Assembly (NCBI GenBank): GCA_035512595.1
Contig: DATKDU010000163.1
Location: 1 to 17,071, forward strand
Direction of reading: 5' to 3'
DNA from: DATKDU01 sp035512595
GTDB lineage: Bacteria > Planctomycetota > Planctomycetia > Pirellulales > Pirellulaceae
Length of the DNA: 17,071 nucleotides
Shown: positions 1 to 7,081 of the stretch, piece by piece
How positions within the stretch are numbered: position 1 is the first letter of the stretch
Layout: every line of letters starts with the position of its first letter
Position numbers and translations under genes: made by a program
The notes under the pieces: model-generated
The model's database searches: none
Seen by the model: only the letters and a program-made list of their open reading frames with translations
What the model was told of the DNA's origin: nothing

Positions 1-267
1 CTTTGCCGCCGCGGATCGGGCGGCATTCCACAGCTCCTGGAATTTTTCATACGGGATAAACACCCCGCGCCCTTCCTTCTCGAACATGGCCCGCAGCTTG
101 GCGTAGGGGATGTAGATCGTCTGCTCGCGGATCGGGCCTTCCGCGGGCTTGGTCTCCGCGGCAGGCGGGTCCTGGGCGAGGCTCGACGCGGCGACGACCA
201 GCCCCAAGGCGACAGATGCCAATAGCCGCGAGAGAATGCGGCGCGTGTGGAAATGGCCGTAACGCAT
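1..267 (-). CDS. Secreted protein of unknown function, N-terminal part (cut by window edge)
   Basis: An open frame starts at ATG 267 and runs off the left edge, giving 89 residues. Residues 1-31 form a signal peptide: basic start (MRYGHFHTRR), hydrophobic stretch (LLASVALGLVVAA), then SSLAQ, with likely cleavage after A31. After a short Pro/Ala/Glu linker comes QTIYIPYAKLRAMFEKEGRG, followed by VFIPYEKFQELW, two similar IPY...F-type segments. I associate this N-terminal pattern with large exported proteins of planctomycetes, but I cannot name a function. An AGGA-type ribosome site lies just upstream of the ATG. The protein probably acts outside the cytoplasm. I am confident of the frame because the signal peptide and the conserved-looking block are continuous; family identity is open. 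Confidence 0.75.
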   Translation of the reverse strand, partial: MRYGHFHTRRILSRLLASVALGLVVAASSLAQDPPAAETKPAEGPIREQTIYIPYAKLRAMFEKEGRGVFIPYEKFQELWNAARSAAAK

Positions 268-479
268 ACGCCTGCTTCCTGACAGAAGGGTCGATGATTG
301 GAAAAGCCGAACGGCTGATGGACGCCCTATTGGAAGAGCGCGCAACACCACCCGGATTGTAGACGATCCAGGAAGGCTTTACGTTTCCAGAAACTCTGCG
401 GGTTGTAACGATTCTGTAACCGTATCGGCGGCTGGTCGCCTTACGGGCCAGTGCGGCACAGTTCGCGGGATGTGCCGTG

Positions 480-546
480 GGACAGGTTTGTAACCTGTCC
501 AGCATTGGGATTGTGCAGACGAGGACAGGTTGAAAACCTGTCCTAC
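480..546. repeat. Inverted doublet of GGACAGGTT/AACCTGTCC palindromes
   Basis: Two copies of a 21-nt palindrome, GGACAGGTT-NNN-AACCTGTCC, lie at 480-500 (loop TGT) and 523-543 (loop GAA), 22 nt apart. The second copy continues into CTAC, and its CTA (543-545) read on the minus strand is the TAG stop of pheT. The same element recurs at 6099-6121, 8698-8720, 8743-8765 and 15049-15071. No T-tract follows, so it is not a classical intrinsic terminator, although the hairpins could still act at the 3' end of the pheT message. The rest of the gap 268-542 shows no other feature that I can support. Confidence 0.9.
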
Positions 547-2585
547 GACAGCAGCACCGCCCCGTGAGCTTGGCCGCAGGCGGCGACGACGCGGGCGGCG
601 GCGGCATCCGCTTCCTCGCTGGTCAGCGTCCGCTCTTGATCACGGAGCGTCAGTGATAACAGCAGCCGCTTCTTCCCGGTGCCGTCCTTCTGCTCGTCGC
701 GATAGGTGTCGAGGTACTGCACCTGCGCCAGCTCGCGCCCGCTAGCAGCGCGAACCGTCGCCGCCAGATCGCTCCACCGCAGCGCTTCGTCCACGATGAA
801 GTTCAAGTCGCGGCTGATCGATGGCTGCGTGCTGATTGGGGCCGACTTGGGAATCAGCACAGCCTCCTCGATCAGCACGCCCGCATCAAGCTCCACCACG
901 CACGCCCCCTGTCGCAGGCCAAATTGCTTGAGTGCCGCTTTGGAAATCTCTCCCAAAAATCCCAGCCGCTTGCCGCCGGCGCGCAGCTCGACGCTGGCGG
1001 CCGGATCGAACAACTCCTGCCGCGTGTCCGTCACTTCGAGTTTGGACGAAGAGTTTATTCCCGCCAGCAGCGCTTCGACCGTCCCCTTGAGATTCGAGAA
1101 TCCCTGCCCGCTGACCGCGGCAAGGGTCCACTGCTCGTGCGGCAGTCCTTCCCCCTGCGGCAGATAGATCTTGGCGATCTCGAACAACTCGGCGACCTCG
1201 TTGCCGACGCTCTGGTTGTAGCGGCGGGCTTCGAGCAGGCTGGGGACCAGGCTGCGGCGCAATTGATCGGCCCCCTTGAGCATCGGCGGCGCGGCGACGA
1301 GCGGCGTTTCACTCGTCCACGGGCTGAACGCCTGCGACCATTTCTCCGGGACGACGCTCGTCGTCAGCGCCTCGTCGAACCCGGCGGCAGTCATCACGTG
1401 CCGCACCTTGGCCAGGACCCGATCCTGGTCGGTCTTGTGCGAGGCGGTCATCGGCACGCCGACGTCCTCGGGGATCGCTTCGTAGCCGTGAATGCGGGCG
1501 ACTTCTTCGATCAGGTCGATTTCCCGCGACAGATCACGCCGCCAACTGGGCGGAACGGCCGTTACGCTCTCGGCATCGGCAGCCGTCTCGCGGCAGCCGA
1601 GTGCCGACAAGATGCGGCGGACCTGCTCGCGCGGAATCTCGATGCCGAGAATCCGCGGCAATTGCGAGAGCCGCAGGATGATCGGCGCTGGCTGTGCCGG
1701 CGGCTGGCCGACGTCGATCACTCCCTCCGCAAGCTGGCCGCCGCACAGCTCGAGGATCAGCTCGCAGCAGCGACGGCTGGCCCAATCGATCCCCTCGGGA
1801 TCGACCCCCCGCTCGAAGCGGTAGGACGAGTCGCTCTTGAGCTTGAGTCTCCGCGACGTCGTGCGAATCGACAGCGGCGCGAAGACGGCCGACTCGATGA
1901 GGAGGTCGGTCGTGGCGGGTGATACTTCGGTATCCGCTCCCCCCATCACGCCGCCGAGGGCCACGGCCCGCTGTGCGTCGGCAATGACGCACATCGAGTC
2001 GTCGAGCGGATAGGTCTTGTGGTCGATGGCTGGGAAAGCTTCGCCGGCATTCGCGCGGCGGACGATAATCTCTTTGCCGGCCAGCTTATTGAAATCGAAG
2101 GCGTGCAGCGGCTGGCCGCACTCCATCAGCACGTAGTTGGTGATATCGACGACGTTGCTCACGACTGGCTGCCCGATTGTCCGCAGCCGGTCGGCGAGCC
2201 AGGCCGGGCTGCTCTTGACCTTGATGCCGCGAATCACGCGGGCCGTGTAGCGCGGACAGAGGTCGGGGCACTGGATCGTGACACGGGTCAGCTCCGTAAC
2301 CTGCGGCGCGCCGGTTTTGGCCGCTACACCCTCACCCCGACCATCTCCCAGCGGGAGAGGGAGCTTTAGTTCGCGATCGAAGAGGACGGCCGCTTCGCGG
2401 GCGATGCCGATGTGCCCCAGACAATCGGGCCGGTTGCTGGTCACCTCGAGATCGATCGCCAGGTCGCTGCCGACCTTGTCCATCGACTCGAGGTTCAGCC
2501 CGGCCATCATTAGCCGGCGCGTCAGCTCCTCGGGGGAAACGTCGAGGTCGATGTATTGGCGAAGCCAGTTCCAGGAGACGAGCAT
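543..2585 (-). CDS. pheT: Phenylalanine--tRNA ligase beta subunit
   Basis: Beta subunit of the cytoplasmic alpha2-beta2 enzyme that charges tRNA-Phe. The 680-residue protein has a PheT N-terminus (LVSWNWLRQYIDLDVSPEEL), a B3/4 editing-type domain around residues 100-260 (VVDITNYVLMECGQPLHAFD, then the ALGGVMGG region and SYRFERGVDP), a B5 domain around 300-365, a synthetase-like core, and a C-terminal FDX-ACB anticodon-binding domain from about 590 (SISRDLNFIVDE...). The EMAP/OB-type tRNA-binding domain that follows about residue 40 in E. coli PheT is absent: the text passes from MDKVGSDLAIDLEVTSNRPD straight into the next domain, which explains the length below about 800. Residues 75-87 come from an inserted repeat. 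The gene follows pheS on the same strand across a 92-nt repeat-filled gap. The TAG stop lies in a palindromic repeat. Confidence 0.97.
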   Translation of the reverse strand: MLVSWNWLRQYIDLDVSPEELTRRLMMAGLNLESMDKVGSDLAIDLEVTSNRPDCLGHIGIAREAAVLFDRELKLPLPLGDGRGEGVAAKTGAPQVTELTRVTIQCPDLCPRYTARVIRGIKVKSSPAWLADRLRTIGQPVVSNVVDITNYVLMECGQPLHAFDFNKLAGKEIIVRRANAGEAFPAIDHKTYPLDDSMCVIADAQRAVALGGVMGGADTEVSPATTDLLIESAVFAPLSIRTTSRRLKLKSDSSYRFERGVDPEGIDWASRRCCELILELCGGQLAEGVIDVGQPPAQPAPIILRLSQLPRILGIEIPREQVRRILSALGCRETAADAESVTAVPPSWRRDLSREIDLIEEVARIHGYEAIPEDVGVPMTASHKTDQDRVLAKVRHVMTAAGFDEALTTSVVPEKWSQAFSPWTSETPLVAAPPMLKGADQLRRSLVPSLLEARRYNQSVGNEVAELFEIAKIYLPQGEGLPHEQWTLAAVSGQGFSNLKGTVEALLAGINSSSKLEVTDTRQELFDPAASVELRAGGKRLGFLGEISKAALKQFGLRQGACVVELDAGVLIEEAVLIPKSAPISTQPSISRDLNFIVDEALRWSDLAATVRAASGRELAQVQYLDTYRDEQKDGTGKKRLLLSLTLRDQERTLTSEEADAAAARVVAACGQAHGAVLLS
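2325..2364 (-). repeat. CCCTCTCCC...GGGTGAGGG-type repeat inside pheT
   Basis: On the minus strand this reads CTCCCTCTCCCGCTGGGAGA and then TGGTCGGGGTGAGGGTG. It has a TCTCCC/GGGAGA stem with a 3-nt loop (2344-2358) followed by the GGGGTGAGGG block. It is read in frame as pheT residues 75-87 (LPLPLGDGRGEGV), a low-complexity stretch between the N-terminal part and the B3/4 domain where no such sequence is expected. I recognise this motif as a dispersed bacterial repeat from general knowledge; no second copy occurs in the window. Confidence 0.7.
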
Positions 2586-2606
2586 GGATTATTGAAATGG
2601 CAAAGA

Positions 2607-2671
2607 GTTCAAAGTTCCGCGTTCAAAGTTCAAAGTTGAACTGGGCTAACTTTGAACCTTGAACCTTGAAC
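2607..2671. repeat. 7-nt tandem repeat (GTTCAAA / inverted CCTTGAA) between pheS and pheT
   Basis: The unit GTTCAAA occurs at 2607, 2621 and 2628 in one 7-nt phase, with the degenerate units GTTCCGC at 2614 and GTTGAAC at 2635. Inverted units follow: CTTTGAA at 2650 and CCTTGAA at 2657 and 2664. Left and right halves are complementary enough to fold into an imperfect hairpin in the pheS-pheT intercistronic gap. The array begins a few nucleotides after the pheS stop codon. Confidence 0.85.
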
Positions 2672-2677
2672 GGGACT

Positions 2678-3751
2678 TTAGAATTGACTCAGAAACCGCA
2701 CATCGTTCTGATGAAAATACCGAATGTCATCAATGCCGTGCCGCCGCATGCAGGCCCGCTCGACGCCCAGGCCGAAGGCGAAGCCGGTGACTTCCTCGGG
2801 GTTGTAGCCGACGGCCGAGAGTACGTTGGGATCGACCATGCCGGCGCCGCCGAGCTCGATCCAGCGGTCATTCCAATGCATGTCCACCTCGACGCTCGGC
2901 TCGGTGAACGGAAAGAACGACGGGCGGAAGCGGACGTGGACGTCGTGCCCCAGGTAGCTGGTGGCGAACATCCGCAGGACGCTCTTGAGGTGGGCCATCG
3001 TAATGCCCCGATCGACGAGCAGCCCTTCGATTTGGTGGAACATCGGGTAGTGCGTGGCGTCCGCTTCGTCCGGGCGATAGACCCGGCCGATCGAGATCAC
3101 GCGCACCGGCGGCCTGGTTTTTTCCATCACGCGGATCTGGACGGTGCTCGTTTGACTGCGAAGTAGAAATGGTCCCGAGTCCCGAGTCCCGAGTCCCGAG
3201 TTGCCGCGACTTTGGACTTTGGACTTTGGGCTTTGGACTGCTTCCGCCGTCGATAAGAAAAAATTCTCCAGCGGATCGCGGGCCGGATGGTCCGCCGGGA
3301 TGTTGAGGGCCTCGAAGTTGTGCCACTCGTCTTCGATCTCCGGACCGTCGGCAACGGAGAACCCCAGCCGCCCCATGATGTCCTTGAGCTCCTCGATCGT
3401 CTGCGTGATGGGGTGCAAGTGGCCGATTCGCAGCGGTTTGCCGGGGAGTGTCGGGTCGAACTGCGGTCCGCTGGCCTGCTTCACCGGTCCGCTGGCCAGC
3501 CGCGCTTGTGCGGACGCGAATGCCGACTCGATTGCCGTTTTGACTTCGTTGAACTTCTTTCCGGCAGCCGGCTTGTCCTCTTTGGCAACAGCGCCCAGCC
3601 CCTTCTGCGCGTCCTTGAGCTTGCCGCTCTTGGCGCCGAGATACTCAATCCGCGCCGCCTCCAGCGCCGCCGAATCGCCCGCAGCGAGAAGAGCGCTAGT
3701 CGCCGCGGCCGCGAGCGCATCGAGCTGAGCTACAAATTCGGTCAGTTGCAT
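2678..3751 (-). CDS. pheS: Phenylalanine--tRNA ligase alpha subunit
   Basis: Catalytic alpha subunit of PheRS, a class II synthetase. An N-terminal coiled-coil region (about residues 1-85) contains the family block IEYLGAKSGKLKDAQKGLG. Class II motif 1 is HPITQTIEELKDIMGRLGFS, motif 2 is FRPSFFPFTEPSVEVD, and motif 3 is GFAFGLGVERACMRRHGIDD; the protein ends in the usual NDVRFLSQF. I chose ATG 3751 (MQLTEFV, 357 aa). A TTG at 3760 would add three residues, and neither start has a strong ribosome site. The oddity is an in-frame insert of about 23 residues (VQSPKSKV...GTRDSGP, about residues 172-194) made of 7-nt repeats, placed between NFFLSTAEA and LLRSQTSTVQIR, where E. coli PheS has only a short turn. 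It lies 48 nt after crcB and 92 nt before pheT, probably one transcript. Confidence 0.97.
   Translation of the reverse strand: MQLTEFVAQLDALAAAATSALLAAGDSAALEAARIEYLGAKSGKLKDAQKGLGAVAKEDKPAAGKKFNEVKTAIESAFASAQARLASGPVKQASGPQFDPTLPGKPLRIGHLHPITQTIEELKDIMGRLGFSVADGPEIEDEWHNFEALNIPADHPARDPLENFFLSTAEAVQSPKSKVQSRGNSGLGTRDSGPFLLRSQTSTVQIRVMEKTRPPVRVISIGRVYRPDEADATHYPMFHQIEGLLVDRGITMAHLKSVLRMFATSYLGHDVHVRFRPSFFPFTEPSVEVDMHWNDRWIELGGAGMVDPNVLSAVGYNPEEVTGFAFGLGVERACMRRHGIDDIRYFHQNDVRFLSQF
3173..3236. repeat. Two 7-nt tandem arrays (TCCCGAG x4, ACTTTGG x4) inside pheS
   Basis: TCCCGAG repeats four times without a mismatch at 3173-3200. After an 8-nt spacer, ACTTTGG repeats at 3209, 3216 and 3223, with a fourth unit GCTTTGG at 3230. 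The whole block is open in the pheS frame and encodes the Ser/Lys/Gly-rich insert. Two unrelated sequences share exactly the same 7-nt period, which points to a mechanism that favours unit length over sequence. Confidence 0.95.
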
Positions 3752-3796
3752 GGCCGTCAAAATCGGAGATTACGAAGAAGACCAGTATATCGCCAC

Positions 3797-3826
3797 GTCC
3801 TACGGCAGTCGGGACCCCTGCCCTAC
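3797..3826. repeat. Short palindromic element covering the crcB stop codon
   Basis: The element reads GTCCTACGGCAGTCGGGACC then CCTGCCCTAC. Outer arms GGCAG (3804-3808) and CTGCC (3818-3822) pair around a partly self-complementary centre (GGGACCC), and both flanks carry CTAC. On the minus strand it encodes the crcB C-terminus (VGQGSRLP) and supplies its TAG stop. A degenerate relative of its GGGCAGGGGTC core appears near 15082-15095. Confidence 0.65.
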
Positions 3827-4195
3827 GATCGACATTCCCGCCCACACCGCCAGTAGTCCGACAACCACGTTGGCCCCGATGTTCGCCAGCGCCAAGCCGC
3901 TGTGCCCCTTCTGCATCAGTTCCACGCTGTCCCAGCCGAATGCCGAGAACGTCGTCAGCGCTCCCAAAAAGCCGATCACGACTCCATACCGGAGTGCGGG
4001 TGCGACTGCCGACGACGAATGCCCCGCCAGATACTGCCCCACCATCCCGATCGCCAAGCAGCCGGCGACATTCACCGCCAGCGTCGCCAGCGGCATCGGC
4101 CGACCCGGCAGCCGCGACACCAATAGCCCCACCCCGAAACGGGCCAGCGCGCCGGCTGCACCACCGATGGCTACCAGGAACGCCTCTTTAACCAT
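3800..4195 (-). CDS. crcB: Fluoride channel FluC/CrcB
   Basis: Small inner-membrane fluoride exporter that protects enzymes such as enolase from F-. The 131 residues contain four hydrophobic segments. Family marks are GGAAGALARFGVG near the N-terminus, LAVNVAGCLAIG (conserved Asn of the pore helix) and the TTFSAFGWDS block that forms the TM3 break with the conserved TTFS phenylalanine. ATG 4195 gives the usual short N-terminus (MVKEAFLVAIGG); a GTG at 4213 would add six residues. The last residues, VGQGSRLP, and the stop codon come from a palindromic repeat, so the native C-terminus has probably been replaced. It is divergent from ilvB and upstream of pheS. I found no fluoride-riboswitch consensus in the 136-nt leader. 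Confidence 0.93.
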   Translation of the reverse strand: MVKEAFLVAIGGAAGALARFGVGLLVSRLPGRPMPLATLAVNVAGCLAIGMVGQYLAGHSSSAVAPALRYGVVIGFLGALTTFSAFGWDSVELMQKGHSGLALANIGANVVVGLLAVWAGMSIVGQGSRLP

Positions 4196-4331
4196 GGTTA
4201 CGGCGGTGATCACGCCCTAAAACAAGGAATCTGCGTCACTTATGGCGAACCGCACACTGCGGTCGCTTGTCGTCGCTGGGTACGTGTCATAATCTAATGA
4301 GTTTCCCCATTTCGAGTAAGGGAGAGGACCC

Positions 4332-6101
4332 GTGACGACCGCCACCAGACCAGCCGCCGACACCCAGCTCATGACCGGGGCCGACATCCTCGTCAAGTCG
4401 CTGGTGGATCATGGCGTCGAGGTCCTCTTCGCCTATCCCGGCGGCGCGAGCATGCCGCTGCACCAGTCGCTCACCAAGTACAAGGACAAGATCCGCACGA
4501 TCCTGCCGCGGCATGAGCAAGGGGGGGCGTTTGCCGCTCAGGGTTATGCCCGCTCCACCGGCAGGCCAGGCGTTTGCATGGCGACCAGCGGACCGGGGGC
4601 GACGAACCTCGTCACCGCGATTGCCGACGCCAAGCTCGACAGCGTGCCGCTGATCGCCATCACCGGCCAGGTGGGAACGAAGGTCATCGGCACCGACGCT
4701 TTCCAGGAAACACCGATCGTCGAAGTCTGTCGCGGCATCACCAAGCACCACTACCTGGTGACCGACGTCAAGGATCTGGCCCGCGTGATGAAGGAGGCGT
4801 TCTTCGTGGCCACGACAGGGCGGCCTGGGCCGGTCCTCGTCGATCTGCCGAAGAACATTCAGCAGGCTCCCATCATTCCCGATTGGGACGAGCCGCTGAA
4901 CCTGCCGGGCTACAACGGCAAGCAGCGCAAGGCTGAACCGGAGCAAATCAAGCAGGTCGCCGCCGCCATCAAGCTCGCCAAGCGGCCGGTGATCTATGCC
5001 GGCGGCGGCATCATCAGCGGCAATGCCTCCGAGGAACTGCGCGCCTTCGCCAAGAAGACCGGTATTCCGGTGACGATGACCGTGATGGGTCTGGGGGCTT
5101 ATCCGGCCGACGGTCCCTTGTGCCTCGACATGCTCGGCATGCACGGCAGCGTCTACGCCAACTGGGCGGTGCGCGACTGCGACCTGTTGATCGCGCTGGG
5201 CGTTCGCTTCGACGACCGGGTGACGGGCCTCCTCGAAGCGTTTGCCAAGCACGCCAAGATAATCCACATCGACGTCGATCCGTCGGAGCTGAACAAGAAT
5301 AAGGAAGCTCACTTTCCGATTTGCAGCGACGTGAAGTTCGCGCTCACCGAGCTCAACAAGGTGGTCGAAGCTCCGGCCGAGATTGCCGCCTGGTCAAAAA
5401 CGTGCCTCGACTGGAAGACGGCCAACCCGTTCAAGTTCGACCAGACCTTCGACGGCATTTTGCAGCAGCACGCGATTGCCGAGCTGTCGCGGCTCTCAGC
5501 CAATCGCCAGACGTTCATCACGGTCGGCGTGGGCCAGCACCAGATGTGGTCGGCCCAGTTTTACAAGTTCCGCCATCCGCGGACGTTTTTGTCATCCAGC
5601 GGCCTGGGGACGATGGGCTTCGGACTGCCGGCGGCAATGGGCGTGCAGGCCGCTCATCCGGACGCCCTGGTGGTCGATATCGACGGTGACGGCAGTTTTC
5701 AGATGAACGTCCAGGAGCTGGCCACCTGCTACTGCGAGAACCTGCCGGTGAAGGTGCTGATGCTCGACAACCAGCACCTGGGGATGGTCGTGCAGTGGGA
5801 GGACCGGTTCCACGAAGGGAACCGGGCCCACACGTACCTTGGTCCGGTCCACCACGCCGAAGCGACCGGCAAGGGGGACAACCACTTCGTCGCCGAACGC
5901 TACCCCGACTTCGTCACCATCGCCAAAGGGTACGGCTGGCAGGCCGCCACGGTGAGCCAAAAGAGCGACCTGACCGCGGCGATCGAAACGATGATCAACT
6001 CAACGGGCCCCTATCTCTTAAACGTGCAGGTCCCCTACGTCGAGCACGTGCTGCCGATGATCCCATCGGGGCGAACGGTGGATGAGATGATTGTCGAGTA
6101 G
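4332..6101 (+). CDS. ilvB: Acetolactate synthase (AHAS) large, catalytic subunit
   Basis: ThDP-, FAD- and Mg-dependent cytoplasmic enzyme that makes 2-acetolactate or 2-aceto-2-hydroxybutyrate, the first common step to Val, Leu and Ile. The 589 residues show all three domains: an N-terminal PYR domain with FAYPGGASMPLHQSL and catalytic Glu62 in RHEQGG; a central FAD-associated domain (TGQVGTKVIGTDAFQE leading into it, then PVIYAGGGI); and a C-terminal PP domain with the ThDP motif GDGSFQMN (452-459) ending at DN 479-480, followed by QHLGMVVQWEDRF. The GTG start at 4332 has a ribosome site AAGGGAGAGG at 4317-4326. A possible -10 (CATAAT, 4288-4293) lies upstream, but its -35 is weak. No regulatory subunit gene (ilvN) follows, so it must lie elsewhere if present. 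The TAG stop is the first three bases of a palindromic repeat. Confidence 0.96.
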   Translation: MTTATRPAADTQLMTGADILVKSLVDHGVEVLFAYPGGASMPLHQSLTKYKDKIRTILPRHEQGGAFAAQGYARSTGRPGVCMATSGPGATNLVTAIADAKLDSVPLIAITGQVGTKVIGTDAFQETPIVEVCRGITKHHYLVTDVKDLARVMKEAFFVATTGRPGPVLVDLPKNIQQAPIIPDWDEPLNLPGYNGKQRKAEPEQIKQVAAAIKLAKRPVIYAGGGIISGNASEELRAFAKKTGIPVTMTVMGLGAYPADGPLCLDMLGMHGSVYANWAVRDCDLLIALGVRFDDRVTGLLEAFAKHAKIIHIDVDPSELNKNKEAHFPICSDVKFALTELNKVVEAPAEIAAWSKTCLDWKTANPFKFDQTFDGILQQHAIAELSRLSANRQTFITVGVGQHQMWSAQFYKFRHPRTFLSSSGLGTMGFGLPAAMGVQAAHPDALVVDIDGDGSFQMNVQELATCYCENLPVKVLMLDNQHLGMVVQWEDRFHEGNRAHTYLGPVHHAEATGKGDNHFVAERYPDFVTIAKGYGWQAATVSQKSDLTAAIETMINSTGPYLLNVQVPYVEHVLPMIPSGRTVDEMIVE

Positions 6102-6121
6102 GACAGGTTTTCAACCTGTCC
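6099..6121. repeat. GGACAGGTT/AACCTGTCC palindrome at the ilvB stop
   Basis: TAG followed by GGACAGGTT-TTC-AACCTGTCC with perfect 9-bp arms. The TAG is the ilvB stop codon. It is a single copy here, not a doublet. The hairpin could end or stabilise the ilvB transcript, but no T-tract follows. Confidence 0.9.
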
Positions 6122-6154
6122 CAAGCCGTCTTGACTCCCCTGCCGGGTTGTCAA

Positions 6155-7036
6155 TCACCGTCCCGTCCTCGTCCGCGGAATTTCCGGCGGCGCTGCGTCG
6201 GCGGGAGCGGGGGCAGCGGCCGGGTCTGCGGGCGTGGCGCCGCTGGGGACCGGGAACCGCGGCAGTTCGGCTGGGCGCGGCACCGTGGTCGCTGGCGGGA
6301 CCGCCAGCGGCCCCGGTTTGTACAAATTGGGCGACGGGACGCGGTCGGCGGCATTCGCTCCTGGGCCGCGGAACGTGTCTTCCCAGCCTAACTCATCGAT
6401 GCCGCCGGTCAGCATGTCGAGCCGCCGATCAACGATCTCTTGCTTGGCGGCGTCGCGCTTGCTCATCGTCGCCTTGAGCTTGGCCAGCCGCTGTTCGATC
6501 TTGGCGACCTCGCCGGCCCGCCGCTTCTGCTGGAGGTCGAAGATCGTCGTCAGCTTCTCGCGGAGCTGCGTTTTGATTCTTTCTTTGTCTTCTTCGTCGC
6601 CGTCGGAGTCGGCGTGGTGGAAGTCCCTCCACAACTTTTGCGCCGCTTGCGTCGCCTGCATTTCGTCCTGAAGCAGTTTGGCCGTTTCCGGATCGGCGGC
6701 TGGGCCTCCGCCGAGGATTACCGTCCCGCCATCGGGGGTGAGCACCGGCCGCTGAACGTACGAGCCGTCGGGACGCTGCTCGACGTGGAAAGTTGGAACA
6801 TTCACGCTTTGCAGAACCCTTCCGTCCTTGAGACGCTCGACGACCGTTTCGTCCGCCCTCAACTGCGTCACGGTGCCGTCCCCCTTGACGTTGATCGCGG
6901 GGCCGACGGGTTGTTTGTCCTCCGCCGCGAAGGGTTCGGCGTCCGCGGCTTTCACGAACAGCATGTTTTGCGCGGTGACCATGGCGATGCCGCCGAGCAG
7001 GAAGAAAAAGACGTACCAGGAAGAGGAGGTTTTCAT
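6155..7036 (-). CDS. Membrane-anchored or exported coiled-coil protein, unknown function
   Basis: A protein of 293 residues, not recognised as a named family. Residues 7-30 are hydrophobic (WYVFFFLLGGIAMVTAQNMLFVKA) and could be a signal peptide or a membrane anchor. Residues 75-110 form a VNVPTFHVEQRPDGSYVQRP-type segment rich in Gly and Val. Residues about 118-210 are strongly helical and charged (DEEDKERIKTQLREKLTTIF...KIEQRLAKLKATMSKRDAAKQE), consistent with a coiled coil. The last 70 residues are Pro/Ala-rich and probably disordered. ATG 7036 is followed at once by the hydrophobic segment and has AAAGG 8 nt upstream. It is third in a cluster after the ECF sigma factor and the Ser/Thr kinase (28-nt gap), so it may be an extracytoplasmic partner or output of that pair; this role is inference from position. 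Confidence 0.85.
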   Translation of the reverse strand: MKTSSSWYVFFFLLGGIAMVTAQNMLFVKAADAEPFAAEDKQPVGPAINVKGDGTVTQLRADETVVERLKDGRVLQSVNVPTFHVEQRPDGSYVQRPVLTPDGGTVILGGGPAADPETAKLLQDEMQATQAAQKLWRDFHHADSDGDEEDKERIKTQLREKLTTIFDLQQKRRAGEVAKIEQRLAKLKATMSKRDAAKQEIVDRRLDMLTGGIDELGWEDTFRGPGANAADRVPSPNLYKPGPLAVPPATTVPRPAELPRFPVPSGATPADPAAAPAPADAAPPEIPRTRTGR

Positions 7037-7060
7037 GTGGGTACCTTTGGAAAGGGGATA

Positions 7061-7081
7061 GGGTTCAGGGTTCAGGAGTCA
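7061..7081. repeat. 7-nt repeat (GGGTTCA x2 plus GGAGTCA) at the kinase stop
   Basis: GGGTTCA at 7061 and 7068 and GGAGTCA at 7075 share a 7-nt period. Read on the minus strand they encode the kinase C-terminal residues (LTPEP), and the TGA stop is at 7067-7065. The kinase tail is therefore repeat-derived. Confidence 0.75.

Noticed and set aside
480..546. Classical intrinsic terminators at the GGACAGGTT palindromes
   Set aside because: Stems are good, but no T-tract follows at any of the copies, so I list them as repeats only.
924..1922. 332-codon open frame on the plus strand inside pheT
   Set aside because: It is antisense to conserved PheT domains and shows no motif of its own.
3173..3236. 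Possible CRISPR or VNTR-type array
   Set aside because: Units are 7 nt without unique spacers, so it is a tandem repeat and not a CRISPR array.
4196..4331. Fluoride riboswitch upstream of crcB
   Set aside because: The minus-strand leader lacks the conserved GATGG...CCTTAACC-type core that I would expect.
4287..5312. 341-codon open frame on the minus strand opposite ilvB
   Set aside because: It mirrors the GC-rich codon pattern of ilvB, has no recognisable motifs, and lies fully antisense to a certain gene.
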